Positions 25,380-34,257 of a stretch of DNA of 64,000 bases are shown in pieces. How positions within the stretch are numbered: position 1 is the stretch's first letter; every line of letters starts with the position of its first letter. The DNA comes from an uncultured Christensenella sp. (GTDB lineage Bacteria; Bacillota; Clostridia; Christensenellales; Borkfalkiaceae), in the NCBI GenBank assembly GCA_910585705.1, contig CAJUER010000001.1:120651-184650 (forward strand). The letters are read 5' to 3'. The position numbers and the translations under genes are program-made. A model generated the notes under the pieces. It searched no databases and was not told where the DNA came from. It saw nothing but the letters and a program-made list of their open reading frames with translations.

Positions 25380-25706
25380 ATGAATATACCGCAAAGTGTG
25401 AAGATCGGCGGAAAGGTCTATCGGGTAGAAGTCACCGACAAACTGACTTTGGGCAAGGCGAATGTTTCCGCTGAAATTGACTACATGGAATTGGTCATTC
25501 GCATCCACCCCAGTGCAAGGGGGAAGATGGAAGCGGACTTTTGGCACGAAGTAGTTCACGGCATCCTTGACCATCTCGGATATAGCCGACACAACGAAAA
25601 GAAGGTGGACGAATTGGCAAATGCCCTTTATATGGTCATCAGGGACAACCCGAAGATGTTCGGGAACGGTGATTTGAAACCGCCTGCTTCGAAGTCGGGG
25701 CAGTAG
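25380..25706 (+). CDS. Small phage zinc metallopeptidase-like protein
   Basis: 108 residues. The zinc motif HExxH is present as WHEVVHGILDHLG near residue 60, and a conserved acidic residue follows in KKVDELANALY. This is the ImmA/IrrE- or SprT-like small phage metallopeptidase group. Such proteins may cleave repressors or other regulators. It is the last gene before a 190-bp noncoding gap. AAGGAAGGTG ribosome site. Confidence 0.78.
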   Translation: MNIPQSVKIGGKVYRVEVTDKLTLGKANVSAEIDYMELVIRIHPSARGKMEADFWHEVVHGILDHLGYSRHNEKKVDELANALYMVIRDNPKMFGNGDLKPPASKSGQ

Positions 25707-25723
25707 TGGCAGAAGGGGCAAAG

Positions 25724-25866
25724 TGTCAGTTTGTCAGTCTGTCAGTCGTGCTTTTTGTTTGAAAAATAGGATTGAAAAAAAATATTGCTTTAATATGTAC
25801 AGCAAAAATTTTCCGCCTATTAAAAAGAGAATAAGAAAAGAAGGACTGACAACTGACAGCAATGAC
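25724..25866 (-). repeat. TGTCAGT-repeat element, right copy (inverted)
   Basis: TGTCAGT at 25724, 25732 and 25740, an AT-rich core with T8CAATCC on the minus strand, and inverted ACTGACA at 25845 and 25852. Read on the minus strand it aligns along its length with the element at 9557-9690, best at both ends. It occupies the gap between the early genes and the late regulator. Confidence 0.6.
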
Positions 25867-25895
25867 AAACCGCAGAGCAGAAAAGGAATACGAAA

Positions 25896-26315
25896 ATGAC
25901 AGCGAAAGATTTTTTGAACCAGGCATATTGCCTGAATAAGTTGATACAAAGCCATCAAAGGGAACTTGCAGAACTTGAAGAAATGGGGGCGTGTATATCG
26001 TCATCAAATCTGTCAGGTATGCCGTCAGGCAGCAGAAACACAGAAGCACCCTTTGTCCGTCAGGTCATGAAGAAAATTGACCTTGAAAATCAGATAAAAC
26101 AGGAAATTGCAAACCTGATTGATTTGAAGAAACAAATTCACGATGCGATTGATGCGCTGACTGATCCGAAACAAAGGCTTGTTCTTCGGTATAGGTACAT
26201 AGAATTTTTCCCCTGGGGAAAGATTATTGACGAAATGAAGGATTCGTTCTATTCGGAACGGCAGATTTACAGATTCCATTCCGAAGGTCTGAAAAATATC
26301 AGTATGACCGTGTGA
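25896..26315 (+). CDS. Late regulator, sigma-70 region 4-like (ArpU/RinA type)
   Basis: 139 residues. A coiled-coil N-terminal half is followed by a sigma-region-4-like helix-turn-helix at the C-terminus (LTDPKQRLVLRYRYIEFFPWGKIIDEM, then SERQIYRFHSEGLKNI). Proteins with this layout stand immediately before small terminase genes in Gram-positive phages and activate late transcription. It sits just upstream of a promoter with two TGTCAGT boxes, its likely target. It could also work by antitermination at the terminator that follows. Confidence 0.83.
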   Translation: MTAKDFLNQAYCLNKLIQSHQRELAELEEMGACISSSNLSGMPSGSRNTEAPFVRQVMKKIDLENQIKQEIANLIDLKKQIHDAIDALTDPKQRLVLRYRYIEFFPWGKIIDEMKDSFYSERQIYRFHSEGLKNISMTV

Positions 26316-26333
26316 ATGAATGCGTGAAAAAGT

Positions 26334-26367
26334 TGTCAGTGCATGTCAGTAACATATATGTTATAAT
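26334..26367 (+). promoter_or_regulatory. Candidate late promoter with TGTCAGT boxes
   Basis: TATAAT at 26362-26367. No good -35 box at 17 bp; instead two direct TGTCAGT repeats (26334-26340, 26344-26350) lie 10 bp apart, one helical turn, as in an activator-dependent promoter. Confidence 0.65.
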
Positions 26368-26384
26368 GCTATCGTCAAACAATG

Positions 26385-26419
26385 CGCTTGATTGAAAGAA
26401 ATTTCAATCAGGCGTTTTT
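26385..26419 (+). terminator. Strong terminator right after the late promoter
   Basis: A 13-bp stem with one G-T pair (26385-26397 with 26402-26414), a GAAA tetraloop and five T. It begins about 11 bases after the expected start of transcription and precedes all late genes. A second, imperfect inverted repeat follows at about 26432-26482. Confidence 0.8.
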
Positions 26420-26510
26420 GTATGGCGCACGAACGGCAGACAGATTGTGTTTCCATTCTTCTTTGGCAATCTGTTCTGTCGTTTAGTCTTTGAAAAGGAA
26501 GGTGATTTGT

Positions 26511-26957
26511 ATGACAGACAAGCAACGCAAATTTGCGGACGAATATCTGATTGACTGCAATGCTACAAGGGCATACAAGGTTGCCTATCCACATGTGAAG
26601 AACGACAATGTTGCGAAGGTCAATGGGTCAAGATTGCTGACAAATGCTAACCTGAAAGCCTATATTGACGAACAACTTGACAAAATCAGTTCGGAAAAGA
26701 TCGCTGATGCAGCAGAAGTCATGAAATATCTGACTTCTGTTCTGCGTGGCGAAAGCACCGCTGAAATAGTCGTGGTCGAAGGTGTGGGTGACGGAATGTC
26801 CGAAGCACGGTCAATGACCAAAAAGCCTGATGAAACGCAAAGATTGAAGGCAGCGGAACTTTTGGGCAAGCGATATGGTCTTTTCAAAGAGAATGTCAAA
26901 CTGGAAGGCGCAGTTCCGGTGATCATCAAAGACGATATGCCTGAAACTGATGACTAA
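26511..26957 (+). CDS. terS: Terminase small subunit
   Basis: 148 residues of the terminase_2 family. It begins MTDKQRKFADEYLIDCNATRA, the DNA-recognition helix-turn-helix, and has the middle coiled-coil oligomer region (DAAEVMKYLTSVLRG). It binds the packaging start and recruits the large subunit. The ATG at 26511 follows AAGGAAGGTGA; an upstream start adds seven residues without a ribosome site. It overlaps terL by 8 bp. Confidence 0.92.
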   Translation: MTDKQRKFADEYLIDCNATRAYKVAYPHVKNDNVAKVNGSRLLTNANLKAYIDEQLDKISSEKIADAAEVMKYLTSVLRGESTAEIVVVEGVGDGMSEARSMTKKPDETQRLKAAELLGKRYGLFKENVKLEGAVPVIIKDDMPETDD

Positions 26958-28212
26958 CACGGCAAAGAAGTTCAACGAAGTTTCGATGCAAAAGGTTGTC
27001 GGTAAAGGTTACAACCGATATTGGCATTTCAAAGGCAGATACCGTGTTGTGAAAGGCAGTCGTGCATCGAAGAAGTCAAAAACCACTGCGCTTTGGTACA
27101 TCAAAAGCATAATGCAATACCCCGAAGCGAACCTTCTTGTCGTTCGAAAGGTATTCAGAACGCTGAAAGACAGTTGCTTCACAGAACTGAAATGGGCAAT
27201 TCACCGCTTGGGCGTGGATGCACACTGGGATGTGAAGGAATCACCCCTTGAAATGACATATCTGCCGACAGGTCAGAAAATCTTTTTCAGGGGACTGGAT
27301 GACCCTTTGAAGGTCACATCAATCACGGTTGAAGTCGGTGTTCTTTGTTGGTTATGGGTCGAAGAAGCCTATGAAATCAGCAAGGAAGCCGATTTTGATA
27401 TGCTTGACGAATCTATTCGTGGCGCAGTTCCCGAAGGACTATTCAAGCAAGCAACGCTGACATTCAACCCCTGGAATGAACACCACTGGTTGAAGAAACG
27501 CTTTTTCGACAGAGCAGACGAAGAAGCGTTGGCGTTGACCACAAACTATCAGTGCAACGAATTCCTTGACGATTCAGACCGCAAGATGTTCGAAGCAATG
27601 AAGAAGAACAATCCCCGAAGATACCGTGTCGCAGGACTTGGTGACTGGGGAATTGTCGAAGGTCTGATCTATGAGAATTGGAAGGAAGAAGTGTTTGACA
27701 TCCATTCCGAACAGTTCAGAAAAGACCATCCAGGGTTGAAGTCGGGATTTGGTCTTGACTTCGGCTATACAAATGACCCTTCCGCAGCATTCATCGGGGG
27801 CGTTGATTTGGAACATCAACAAATCTTCGTTTGGGATGAAATGTACGAAAAGGGTCTGTCTAACAAACGGATTTTTGAAGTCCTGCAATCCATGGGATAT
27901 GTCAAAGACCATTTCACCGCAGACAGTGCAGAACCCAAATCAATAGACGAATTGAAGGGTTATGGTTTGAGAACCAAAGGGGCGGTCAAGGGCAAAGACA
28001 GCGTGATGAACGGCATTCAATGGATTCAGGACTTCGAAATCATAATTCATCCCAGGTGCGTGAACTTCATCACGGAAATTTCAAACTATACCTGGGCAAC
28101 TGATAAGTTCGGCAATAAACTGAACGAACCGATTGACGATTTCAACCACTTGATGGATGCTATGCGATACGGTTTGCACCAGTATATCAAGAAGAACGGT
28201 TGGATTTATTAA
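26950..28212 (+). CDS. terL: Terminase large subunit, PBSX type
   Basis: 420 residues. The ATPase domain has a Walker A variant (KGSRASKKSKTT, near residue 38) and a Walker B (CWLWVEEAYEI). The nuclease domain begins near GFGLDFGYTNDPSAA with its catalytic Asp and continues with TADSAEPKSIDEL. It powers DNA entry into the prohead and cuts concatemers. Length and order with terS and portal are typical. Confidence 0.95.
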   Translation: MTNTAKKFNEVSMQKVVGKGYNRYWHFKGRYRVVKGSRASKKSKTTALWYIKSIMQYPEANLLVVRKVFRTLKDSCFTELKWAIHRLGVDAHWDVKESPLEMTYLPTGQKIFFRGLDDPLKVTSITVEVGVLCWLWVEEAYEISKEADFDMLDESIRGAVPEGLFKQATLTFNPWNEHHWLKKRFFDRADEEALALTTNYQCNEFLDDSDRKMFEAMKKNNPRRYRVAGLGDWGIVEGLIYENWKEEVFDIHSEQFRKDHPGLKSGFGLDFGYTNDPSAAFIGGVDLEHQQIFVWDEMYEKGLSNKRIFEVLQSMGYVKDHFTADSAEPKSIDELKGYGLRTKGAVKGKDSVMNGIQWIQDFEIIIHPRCVNFITEISNYTWATDKFGNKLNEPIDDFNHLMDAMRYGLHQYIKKNGWIY

Positions 28213-28227
28213 AAGGTAGGTGATTAA

Positions 28228-29700
28228 ATGCTGAAACCCGAAGAAATATATGCGCTAATCCAGGATGATGCAACTTCCGAAAGGAAGCGTTCGGCAGAAG
28301 TCGGGCGCAGATACTATGACGGAAAGCACGACATTCAGAATTACAAACTTTATTATTACAACGCAGACGGCAAACTGGTGGAAGATACCACCCGAAGCAA
28401 CATCAAAATCAGTCATCCGTTCTTCACAGAATTGGTTGACCAGTGCGTTCAATATATGCTGTCAGGCAAGGAAAGTTTTGTTAAATCTGACACACCCGAA
28501 TTGCAGACCGAATTGGACTTGTATTTCGGGGATGACTTCAAATCAGAACTGGCAGACACCTTGACCGATGTGTGCAGTTGTGGTTTCGGTCACATGTACG
28601 CATACAAAAGCACGAACGAAAGAACGGCGTTTGTCTTTGCTGATGCAATGGGCGTTGTCGAAGTCAGAGCAAAGGACACAGACGATCACACGGAATATGT
28701 CATCTATTGGTACATAGACCGCATCGACAAAGGTCAGAAGAAAATCAAGCGCATTCAGGTGTGGGACAAAAGTCAGGTCACCTATTTCGTACAGGTGGAC
28801 GAAGGCAAGATTGAAAAGGACAAGGATGAACCTATCAATCCACGCCCCCATGTCGTATATGAGAAGGACGGCGAAGAAGGCAAGTTCGGTGATGCGCTTG
28901 GGTACATTCCTTTTTTCCGCATTGACAACAATCGGAAACAGACCAGTCACTTGAAGCCGGTCAAGGACATCATTGACGATTACGATTTGATGTCCTGCGG
29001 ACTGTCGAACAATATTCAGGATGTCAGTGAAGCGGTTTGGGTAGTCAAAGGCTTCCAGGGTGACAATCTTGAAGAAATGATTCAGAATGTCAAGACCAAA
29101 AAGCACATCGGCGTTGAACCTGATGGTGATGTTGACATCAAGACCATTTCCATTCCGTATGAAGCACGAAAAATCAAGATGGAAACGGACGAAAAGAACA
29201 TCTATCGTTTCGGCATGGGATTCAATTCGGCGCAGTTGGGTGACGGCAACATCACGAATGTTGTCATCAAATCAAGGTATGCGCTTTTGGATTTGAAGTG
29301 CAACAAACTGGAAATCCGCTTGAAAGCCTTCTTGAAGAACCTGGTCAAGATTGTCTTGCAGGAAATCAACGAAGTGAACGGCACGGATTATCAACCCAAA
29401 GATGTTTACTTCGAATTTGACCGTGAAGTCATGACGAATGCGACAGACAACGCCACGATTGACTTCACGAAGGCGCAGACGGAACAGGTTCGAATGACAA
29501 CCCTTCTGAATGCAGCATCCCTTCTTGACGATGAAACCGTGCTGAAAGCGATCTGCGAAATCCTTGAAATTGATTACGAAGAAATCAAGGACAAAATCCC
29601 GAAACAACCGGCAACGGATTTGAACGCAGCAAGCGAAAAATTGGCAGGTGTCATTCCCCAGGAAGGCGGTGACGATGGAACAGGTGGTGGCGGTGTATGA
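28228..29700 (+). CDS. Portal protein, SPP1 Gp6-like
   Basis: 490 residues. It matches the SPP1-type portal family in length and pattern (NYKLYYYNADGKL, SNIKISHPFFTELVDQ near the start; LGYIPFFRIDNN in the stem region; IPYEARKIKMETDEKNIYRFG before the crown). Twelve copies form the vertex ring through which DNA passes. The C-terminus ends in a Gly-rich tail. Overlaps the MuF gene by 4 bp. Confidence 0.92.
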   Translation: MLKPEEIYALIQDDATSERKRSAEVGRRYYDGKHDIQNYKLYYYNADGKLVEDTTRSNIKISHPFFTELVDQCVQYMLSGKESFVKSDTPELQTELDLYFGDDFKSELADTLTDVCSCGFGHMYAYKSTNERTAFVFADAMGVVEVRAKDTDDHTEYVIYWYIDRIDKGQKKIKRIQVWDKSQVTYFVQVDEGKIEKDKDEPINPRPHVVYEKDGEEGKFGDALGYIPFFRIDNNRKQTSHLKPVKDIIDDYDLMSCGLSNNIQDVSEAVWVVKGFQGDNLEEMIQNVKTKKHIGVEPDGDVDIKTISIPYEARKIKMETDEKNIYRFGMGFNSAQLGDGNITNVVIKSRYALLDLKCNKLEIRLKAFLKNLVKIVLQEINEVNGTDYQPKDVYFEFDREVMTNATDNATIDFTKAQTEQVRMTTLLNAASLLDDETVLKAICEILEIDYEEIKDKIPKQPATDLNAASEKLAGVIPQEGGDDGTGGGGV

Positions 29701-31361
29701 ATTCAAGACAGAAAGAAGTGATTGCAGCATCCCTTGATGATGAAAAAGCCGTTCTTTCTGCGCTTGAAAAGAACTACACCGTTGCGCTTGCGGACATAAA
29801 ACGGAACATCAAGGAACTGCAATCGAACCCTTTGACACAATCGAAGGCATATCAACTGGACTTCCAAAGGCAGTTGGAAAAGCAGATTTCGGGCATCCTT
29901 GACAATCTGTCGGGCAAAAACTTCGCATCCATTGCCGATTATCTGAATACCTGCTATCAGACAGGGTTCATCGGTGCGGTGTACGATATGCAAGGGCAGG
30001 GTGTTCCGCTGATATTACCTATCAATCAAGAACAGGTGTTGAAAGCCGTTCAGAAAACTGGCGATGACATCAAACTGGTGAACAAAATCGGAGTTTCCAC
30101 GAAGGAACTGAAAACGCAGGTTCTTGAAGAATTGAAAAGGGGATTTGCCAGTGATCTGACCTACACCGATATTGCACGAAACATCAGCAATCGGGGACAG
30201 GCAAACTTGGGGCGGTCAATGACCATTGCAAGGACAGAAGGACACCGTGTGCAGAGCGAAGCGAAGATGGATTCCTATCACGCAGCGAAAGCGAAGGGTG
30301 CTGATATAGTCAAACAGTGGGATGCAACGCTTGACGGCGCAACCAGGGACACACACCGAATGCTTGACGGACAGGTCAGAGAACTGGACGAAGATTTCAC
30401 GGTCTTGGGCGCATCCGCCCCCTATCCTGGGGGATTCGGTGACCCTGCGGAAGATTGCAACTGCCGTTGTTGTATGTTGCAAAGGGCAAGGTGGGCAGTC
30501 GAAGATGAAACCATCTATGACAAGTGGAACAATGAAACAGGGTGCATCATACAATGCACTGGATATGACGATTTCAAAGAAAAATACTTGAAAGCAGTTG
30601 AAAATTACGAAGAAAGTGGTATAATAGAAAGACCACCTTTCACACCTGCGAAAAGTATTGCGGAAGCGGAAGAATATGCACGAAGTATGTTTGCGAAAGA
30701 TGCAGACTATTCAGGGGCGAAGAACCTTGAAAATGTCAATGCGATGAACCAAACGCTGACAGAACTGACATCTGACTATCCCATTGACACCCTTCAAAGC
30801 GTTTCCACAAACGGCAGATTGAAGTCCGCTGCTGCCCAGGCGCACGGTGGAAAGATCGAAGTCAAAACAGGTTATCTGAACAATCCTGGTGAACCTGCGG
30901 ATTGGTCTGCAAGAATTGCTTCATATCCCGAAAGGATTGCTGACTTGCAAGCGAAAATTGATTCGGGTGCATATCCGAAGGATTCAGTCAAGTGGTTTCA
31001 GAAAGCAATCAAGCAAATGGAAGATGAAATGCAATTCAGTAGGTGGACGGTTTCGAGTAGTTCAAACAATCCACTTGCATCAACCATTTCGCACGAATAC
31101 GGTCATGTGCTTGCTGATCAGATGTTCGGACAAATCAATGGAAGGCATTTTTGCGCCGATTACAGCGGAACAGCAGACATCAGGCAGATAGTTCGGGAAA
31201 CCTTTGCAGAAGCAAGGCGGACAGGGGATATTCACGGCATTTCTATGTATGCAAACAGCAGTGAAGCAGAATTTTTTGCAGAGTGTTTCGCAGCGCACAG
31301 AGAAGGTGAAAAGTTGCCTGATTACATCGAAAAAATGTTAAAGGAAGCGTTGAAGAAATGA
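29697..31361 (+). CDS. MuF head morphogenesis protein fused to a zinc metallopeptidase domain
   Basis: 554 residues. Residues 1-300 form the usual head protein; the MuF core is WDATLDGATRDTHRMLDGQV, ending in CNCRCCM near residue 260. After a linker, residues ~320-550 form another domain with HEYGH (466-470) and a downstream SSEAEFFAECFA acidic helix, a metzincin/gluzincin-like zinc site. MuF fusions to toxin domains are a known class of phage polymorphic toxins, and this looks like one. The domain could instead act on capsid proteins or host wall. Confidence 0.85.
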   Translation: MNSRQKEVIAASLDDEKAVLSALEKNYTVALADIKRNIKELQSNPLTQSKAYQLDFQRQLEKQISGILDNLSGKNFASIADYLNTCYQTGFIGAVYDMQGQGVPLILPINQEQVLKAVQKTGDDIKLVNKIGVSTKELKTQVLEELKRGFASDLTYTDIARNISNRGQANLGRSMTIARTEGHRVQSEAKMDSYHAAKAKGADIVKQWDATLDGATRDTHRMLDGQVRELDEDFTVLGASAPYPGGFGDPAEDCNCRCCMLQRARWAVEDETIYDKWNNETGCIIQCTGYDDFKEKYLKAVENYEESGIIERPPFTPAKSIAEAEEYARSMFAKDADYSGAKNLENVNAMNQTLTELTSDYPIDTLQSVSTNGRLKSAAAQAHGGKIEVKTGYLNNPGEPADWSARIASYPERIADLQAKIDSGAYPKDSVKWFQKAIKQMEDEMQFSRWTVSSSSNNPLASTISHEYGHVLADQMFGQINGRHFCADYSGTADIRQIVRETFAEARRTGDIHGISMYANSSEAEFFAECFAAHREGEKLPDYIEKMLKEALKK

Positions 31362-31543
31362 AACAATGCGAAAAGTGCATCTTCTATGATGCGGAATATG
31401 ACAAACTACTTCAAAGCGGTGATGACATTGCCGTTGTCGGACAGGAAGGCAAAGAAAAACACTATTGCCGATTGTTCGATGGTGCAGTGGACGATGACAT
31501 CATCACGGACAAAAAGGCGTGTGACCGTCAGGTCGCAAAATAA
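31358..31543 (+). CDS. Small Cys-rich protein behind the MuF fusion
   Basis: 61 residues. Cysteines in CEKCIFYD, YCRLFD and KKACDRQ suggest one bound zinc. It overlaps the MuF gene's stop by 4 bp, so the two are translationally coupled. Position makes an immunity or chaperone role thinkable, but similar mini-proteins stand behind MuF genes without toxin domains too. Confidence 0.65.
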   Translation: MKQCEKCIFYDAEYDKLLQSGDDIAVVGQEGKEKHYCRLFDGAVDDDIITDKKACDRQVAK

Positions 31544-31567
31544 CGCCCACAACAATTCAATGATTGA

Positions 31568-31592
31568 AGCATCCTGAAAAGGGTGCTTTTTT
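31568..31592 (+). terminator. Terminator between portal and capsid blocks
   Basis: AGCATCC and GGGTGCT form a 7-bp stem with one T-G pair, followed by six T. A second hairpin with ACTTCT/AGAAGT arms follows at 31598-31618. These may balance expression of early and capsid parts of the late operon. Confidence 0.7.
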
Positions 31593-31687
31593 CATACACT
31601 TCTTCAAAAGTCAGAAGTAAAACAGAGCATTTCAAAATCCTGATGTAACAGGTAAAAATCATATTTGAAAAAGGATGGTACAAAAAC

Positions 31688-32317
31688 ATGACATTGCAAG
31701 AAATTTTGAAAAGTCAGGGACTGACGGACGAACAGATTCAGACGATTGTCGGGGAAATGAAGCAGAACAAGATTTTCACGGCATCCGAAGAAAATCTTGA
31801 CATCCGCTACGGCAAGTTGAAAACGGACTTCGAAAGCCTGACCAAACAACACGGCGAATCCACTGCCCTGATAGAGCAGATGAAAAAGGACAATGCCGGC
31901 AACGAAGCGATGCAGGGCAAAATTGCCGAATACGAAGGGAAGATTGCAACCCTTGAAAACGAGTTGCAGCAGACCAGGGTCGATTCGGCGTTGAAGGTTG
32001 CCTTGCTTGAAGCGAAAGTCCTTGATGTGGATTATCTGACTTTCAAAATCAAAGAGAAGGGCGAAGTCAAACTTGACGAAAACGGAAAAGTCAAGGGCAT
32101 TGACGAAACCATTGCTTCTTTGAAAACGCAGTTCCCCAGTCAATTTTCTACCGAAACAAAGAAGAAGATTGACGAAAACAAACTGCCTGGTGGCGAACCC
32201 GACAACAAACACGGCGTGACCAAAGAGCAGTTCGACAAAATGGGTTATCAGGAAAGGTTGCGGTTCTACAACGAAAATCCCGAAGCCTACAAAGAATTTA
32301 CCGCAACCGACAAATAA
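31688..32317 (+). CDS. Scaffold protein (DUF4355/Gp20-like)
   Basis: 209 residues. A long coiled coil (IAEYEGKIATLENELQQTRV) with a globular start LQEILKSQGLTDEQIQTIV and a basic end. Length, composition and place before the capsid gene fit a scaffold that guides prohead assembly and leaves before maturation. AAAGGATGGT ribosome site. Confidence 0.83.
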   Translation: MTLQEILKSQGLTDEQIQTIVGEMKQNKIFTASEENLDIRYGKLKTDFESLTKQHGESTALIEQMKKDNAGNEAMQGKIAEYEGKIATLENELQQTRVDSALKVALLEAKVLDVDYLTFKIKEKGEVKLDENGKVKGIDETIASLKTQFPSQFSTETKKKIDENKLPGGEPDNKHGVTKEQFDKMGYQERLRFYNENPEAYKEFTATDK

Positions 32318-32357
32318 AAATCAAAAATCTATATTATCAAAAGGATGGTAAAAAATT

Positions 32358-33272
32358 ATGCCTAATCAGACTACTAAAATTGCAGACCTTATCAACCCCC
32401 AGGTCATGGCGGATATGATTTCCGCAAAGGTCGAAAAGAAAATCATCGTTGCGCCTTTCGCAAAGGTTGACACTTCGCTTGTCGGCGTACCTGGCAACAC
32501 GATCACCGTTCCCAAATACGGCTACATCGGTGATGCCGAAGATATTGCCGAAGGCGTTGCCTGCGGTACGGTGAAACTTTCTACCGGCACAACCACCGCA
32601 ACCGTCAAGAAAGCGATGAAGGCGGTGGAACTCACGGACGAAGCAGTCCTTTCGGGTTACGGCAACCCTGTCGGGGAAACCAACAACCAGTTGGCGAAGG
32701 CTATTGCATCGAAGGTTGACAACGATGCGTTGGATGCGCTGTACGGCGCAAAACTTGTTCACAACGGCAGCGCAGGGGTTCTTTCCTACAATGCGGTTGT
32801 GGATGCCGTTGACCTGTTTGACGAAGAAGTCAACAGCGAAAAGGCGATGTTCGTCAACCCGAAGCAGGTCACGCAACTTCGCAAAGACCCGAACTTCATT
32901 TCGGCGGACAAATACACCGGCAAGGTCATCATGACCGGCGAAATCGGCATGATTGCGAACTGTCGCATCGTTCCTTCGAAGAAGGTCAAGAAGGTCACCG
33001 TGGGCGGTGTCGAGTGCTACGCTTGCCCCATCATCAAGTTGAACAACGATGCGGAAACCGAAGAAGATGCACCGGCAATCACGGTCTATCTTAAAAAGGA
33101 CACTTCCGTTGAAACGGAAAGGGAAAGCCTTGCGAGAAAGACCAACATTTCCGTTGACAAGCACTACACCGTTGCCCTTACGAACGAAAGCAAAGTCGTT
33201 CTTGCGAAGATTGCAGCGGAAGCACCTGCGCCCACGCCCGAACAGAACGGCGATGAAGGCGATCAGGGTTAA
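32358..33272 (+). CDS. Major capsid protein, N4 Gp56-like
   Basis: 304 residues of the HK97 fold, N4-gp56 family: TKIADLINPQVMADMISAKV at the start, TITVPKYGYIGDAEDIAEG, then SDEAVLSGYG-like and ASKVDNDALDALYGA. The last ~20 residues (PAPTPEQNGDEGDQG) are disordered and acidic. AAAGGATGGT ribosome site and highly biased codons suggest strong expression. Confidence 0.92.
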   Translation: MPNQTTKIADLINPQVMADMISAKVEKKIIVAPFAKVDTSLVGVPGNTITVPKYGYIGDAEDIAEGVACGTVKLSTGTTTATVKKAMKAVELTDEAVLSGYGNPVGETNNQLAKAIASKVDNDALDALYGAKLVHNGSAGVLSYNAVVDAVDLFDEEVNSEKAMFVNPKQVTQLRKDPNFISADKYTGKVIMTGEIGMIANCRIVPSKKVKKVTVGGVECYACPIIKLNNDAETEEDAPAITVYLKKDTSVETERESLARKTNISVDKHYTVALTNESKVVLAKIAAEAPAPTPEQNGDEGDQG

Positions 33273-33343
33273 AATCGAATAAACCTGCAACTGGGGGATG
33301 TGCTTGATGGTGCATCCCCTTATTTGTGGGGAAGGGGTGCAGT

Positions 33344-33877
33344 ATGATCATAACTGTTGAAGAAATCAAGGGAATGCCCGAATTCAAAGACATGTCGGAA
33401 GCAACCATCAAAAGGAAGTTAACGGCAATCGAAGAATTGATTCGTGGCTACACCAACAACAATTTTCAGAGCAGGGCGAAGCGAATTCACGCACCTTCTT
33501 CCGAATCGAAACTTCAAGGGATTTGCGAATATTTCAAAGAAGGGGACACGGTGCAGATTACCGAATCGGAAGTCAACGATGGCTTGTATGTCATCAAGGC
33601 AATCGACAAGGCAAACGGCACAATCACCCTTGACAAAGAACTGTACGAAGCAGGACACAACCTGGTGACCAAAATCGAATATCCGACAGCGGTTGTTGAA
33701 GGAACAGTCAACTTGATGCTGTGGGATGTCGGAATGCGTGACAAGGTGGGAATTGCTTCGGAAACGCTGTCAAGGCATTCTGTGACATACTTTTCGCAGG
33801 ATGCAGGGAATCAGTTGATGGGTTATCCGGTGACCCTTCTTGGTTTCCTGAAACCCTTCACGAAGGCACGGTTCTGA
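33344..33877 (+). CDS. Head-tail connector protein (adaptor)
   Basis: 177 residues, beginning MIITVEEIKGMPEFKDMSEA, in the position of the portal-binding adaptor (Gp6/Gp15-like). A beta-rich middle (DTVQITESEVNDGLYVIKAI) is followed by helices. Start at 33344 after AAGGGGTG. Overlaps the next gene by 1 bp. Confidence 0.78.
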   Translation: MIITVEEIKGMPEFKDMSEATIKRKLTAIEELIRGYTNNNFQSRAKRIHAPSSESKLQGICEYFKEGDTVQITESEVNDGLYVIKAIDKANGTITLDKELYEAGHNLVTKIEYPTAVVEGTVNLMLWDVGMRDKVGIASETLSRHSVTYFSQDAGNQLMGYPVTLLGFLKPFTKARF

Positions 33878-34257
33878 TGAAGAAAATCGGCGGAAATACA
33901 TTCGCAATGTTCCAAACAAAGGTGGAAGGTGAAAGAAACAAAATCGGTGAATGTGAACACACTTGGGTTGATGCGCTGACCATAAAAGGTTGGCTTGACT
34001 TGTCGAATGGCGATTCAAAGCGGACAATTTATAGCGCAAAAATCCAGGAATCCACACACATGTTTTTGTGTGATTATCAACCTTTGACCTTTACGCCGAA
34101 AGTGGAAACACCGGACGAAAAAATCACGCTGACGGCGGAGAATGCAAGAATTGTCATCGAAGGTCAGGTCTATGACATTATGCTGATTGATGACCCCATG
34201 AACATGCATCAGCATTTTGAAATTTATCTGAAATACACAGGCGGTCAAGGTGGCTGA
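33877..34257 (+). CDS. Head closure / stopper protein
   Basis: 126 residues, beta-rich, matching the position and size of the SPP1 Gp16-like stopper (QESTHMFLCDYQPL, IVIEGQVYDIMLIDDPMNMH). It seals the connector after packaging. Overlaps the next gene, which starts with GTG. Confidence 0.75.
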   Translation: MKKIGGNTFAMFQTKVEGERNKIGECEHTWVDALTIKGWLDLSNGDSKRTIYSAKIQESTHMFLCDYQPLTFTPKVETPDEKITLTAENARIVIEGQVYDIMLIDDPMNMHQHFEIYLKYTGGQGG

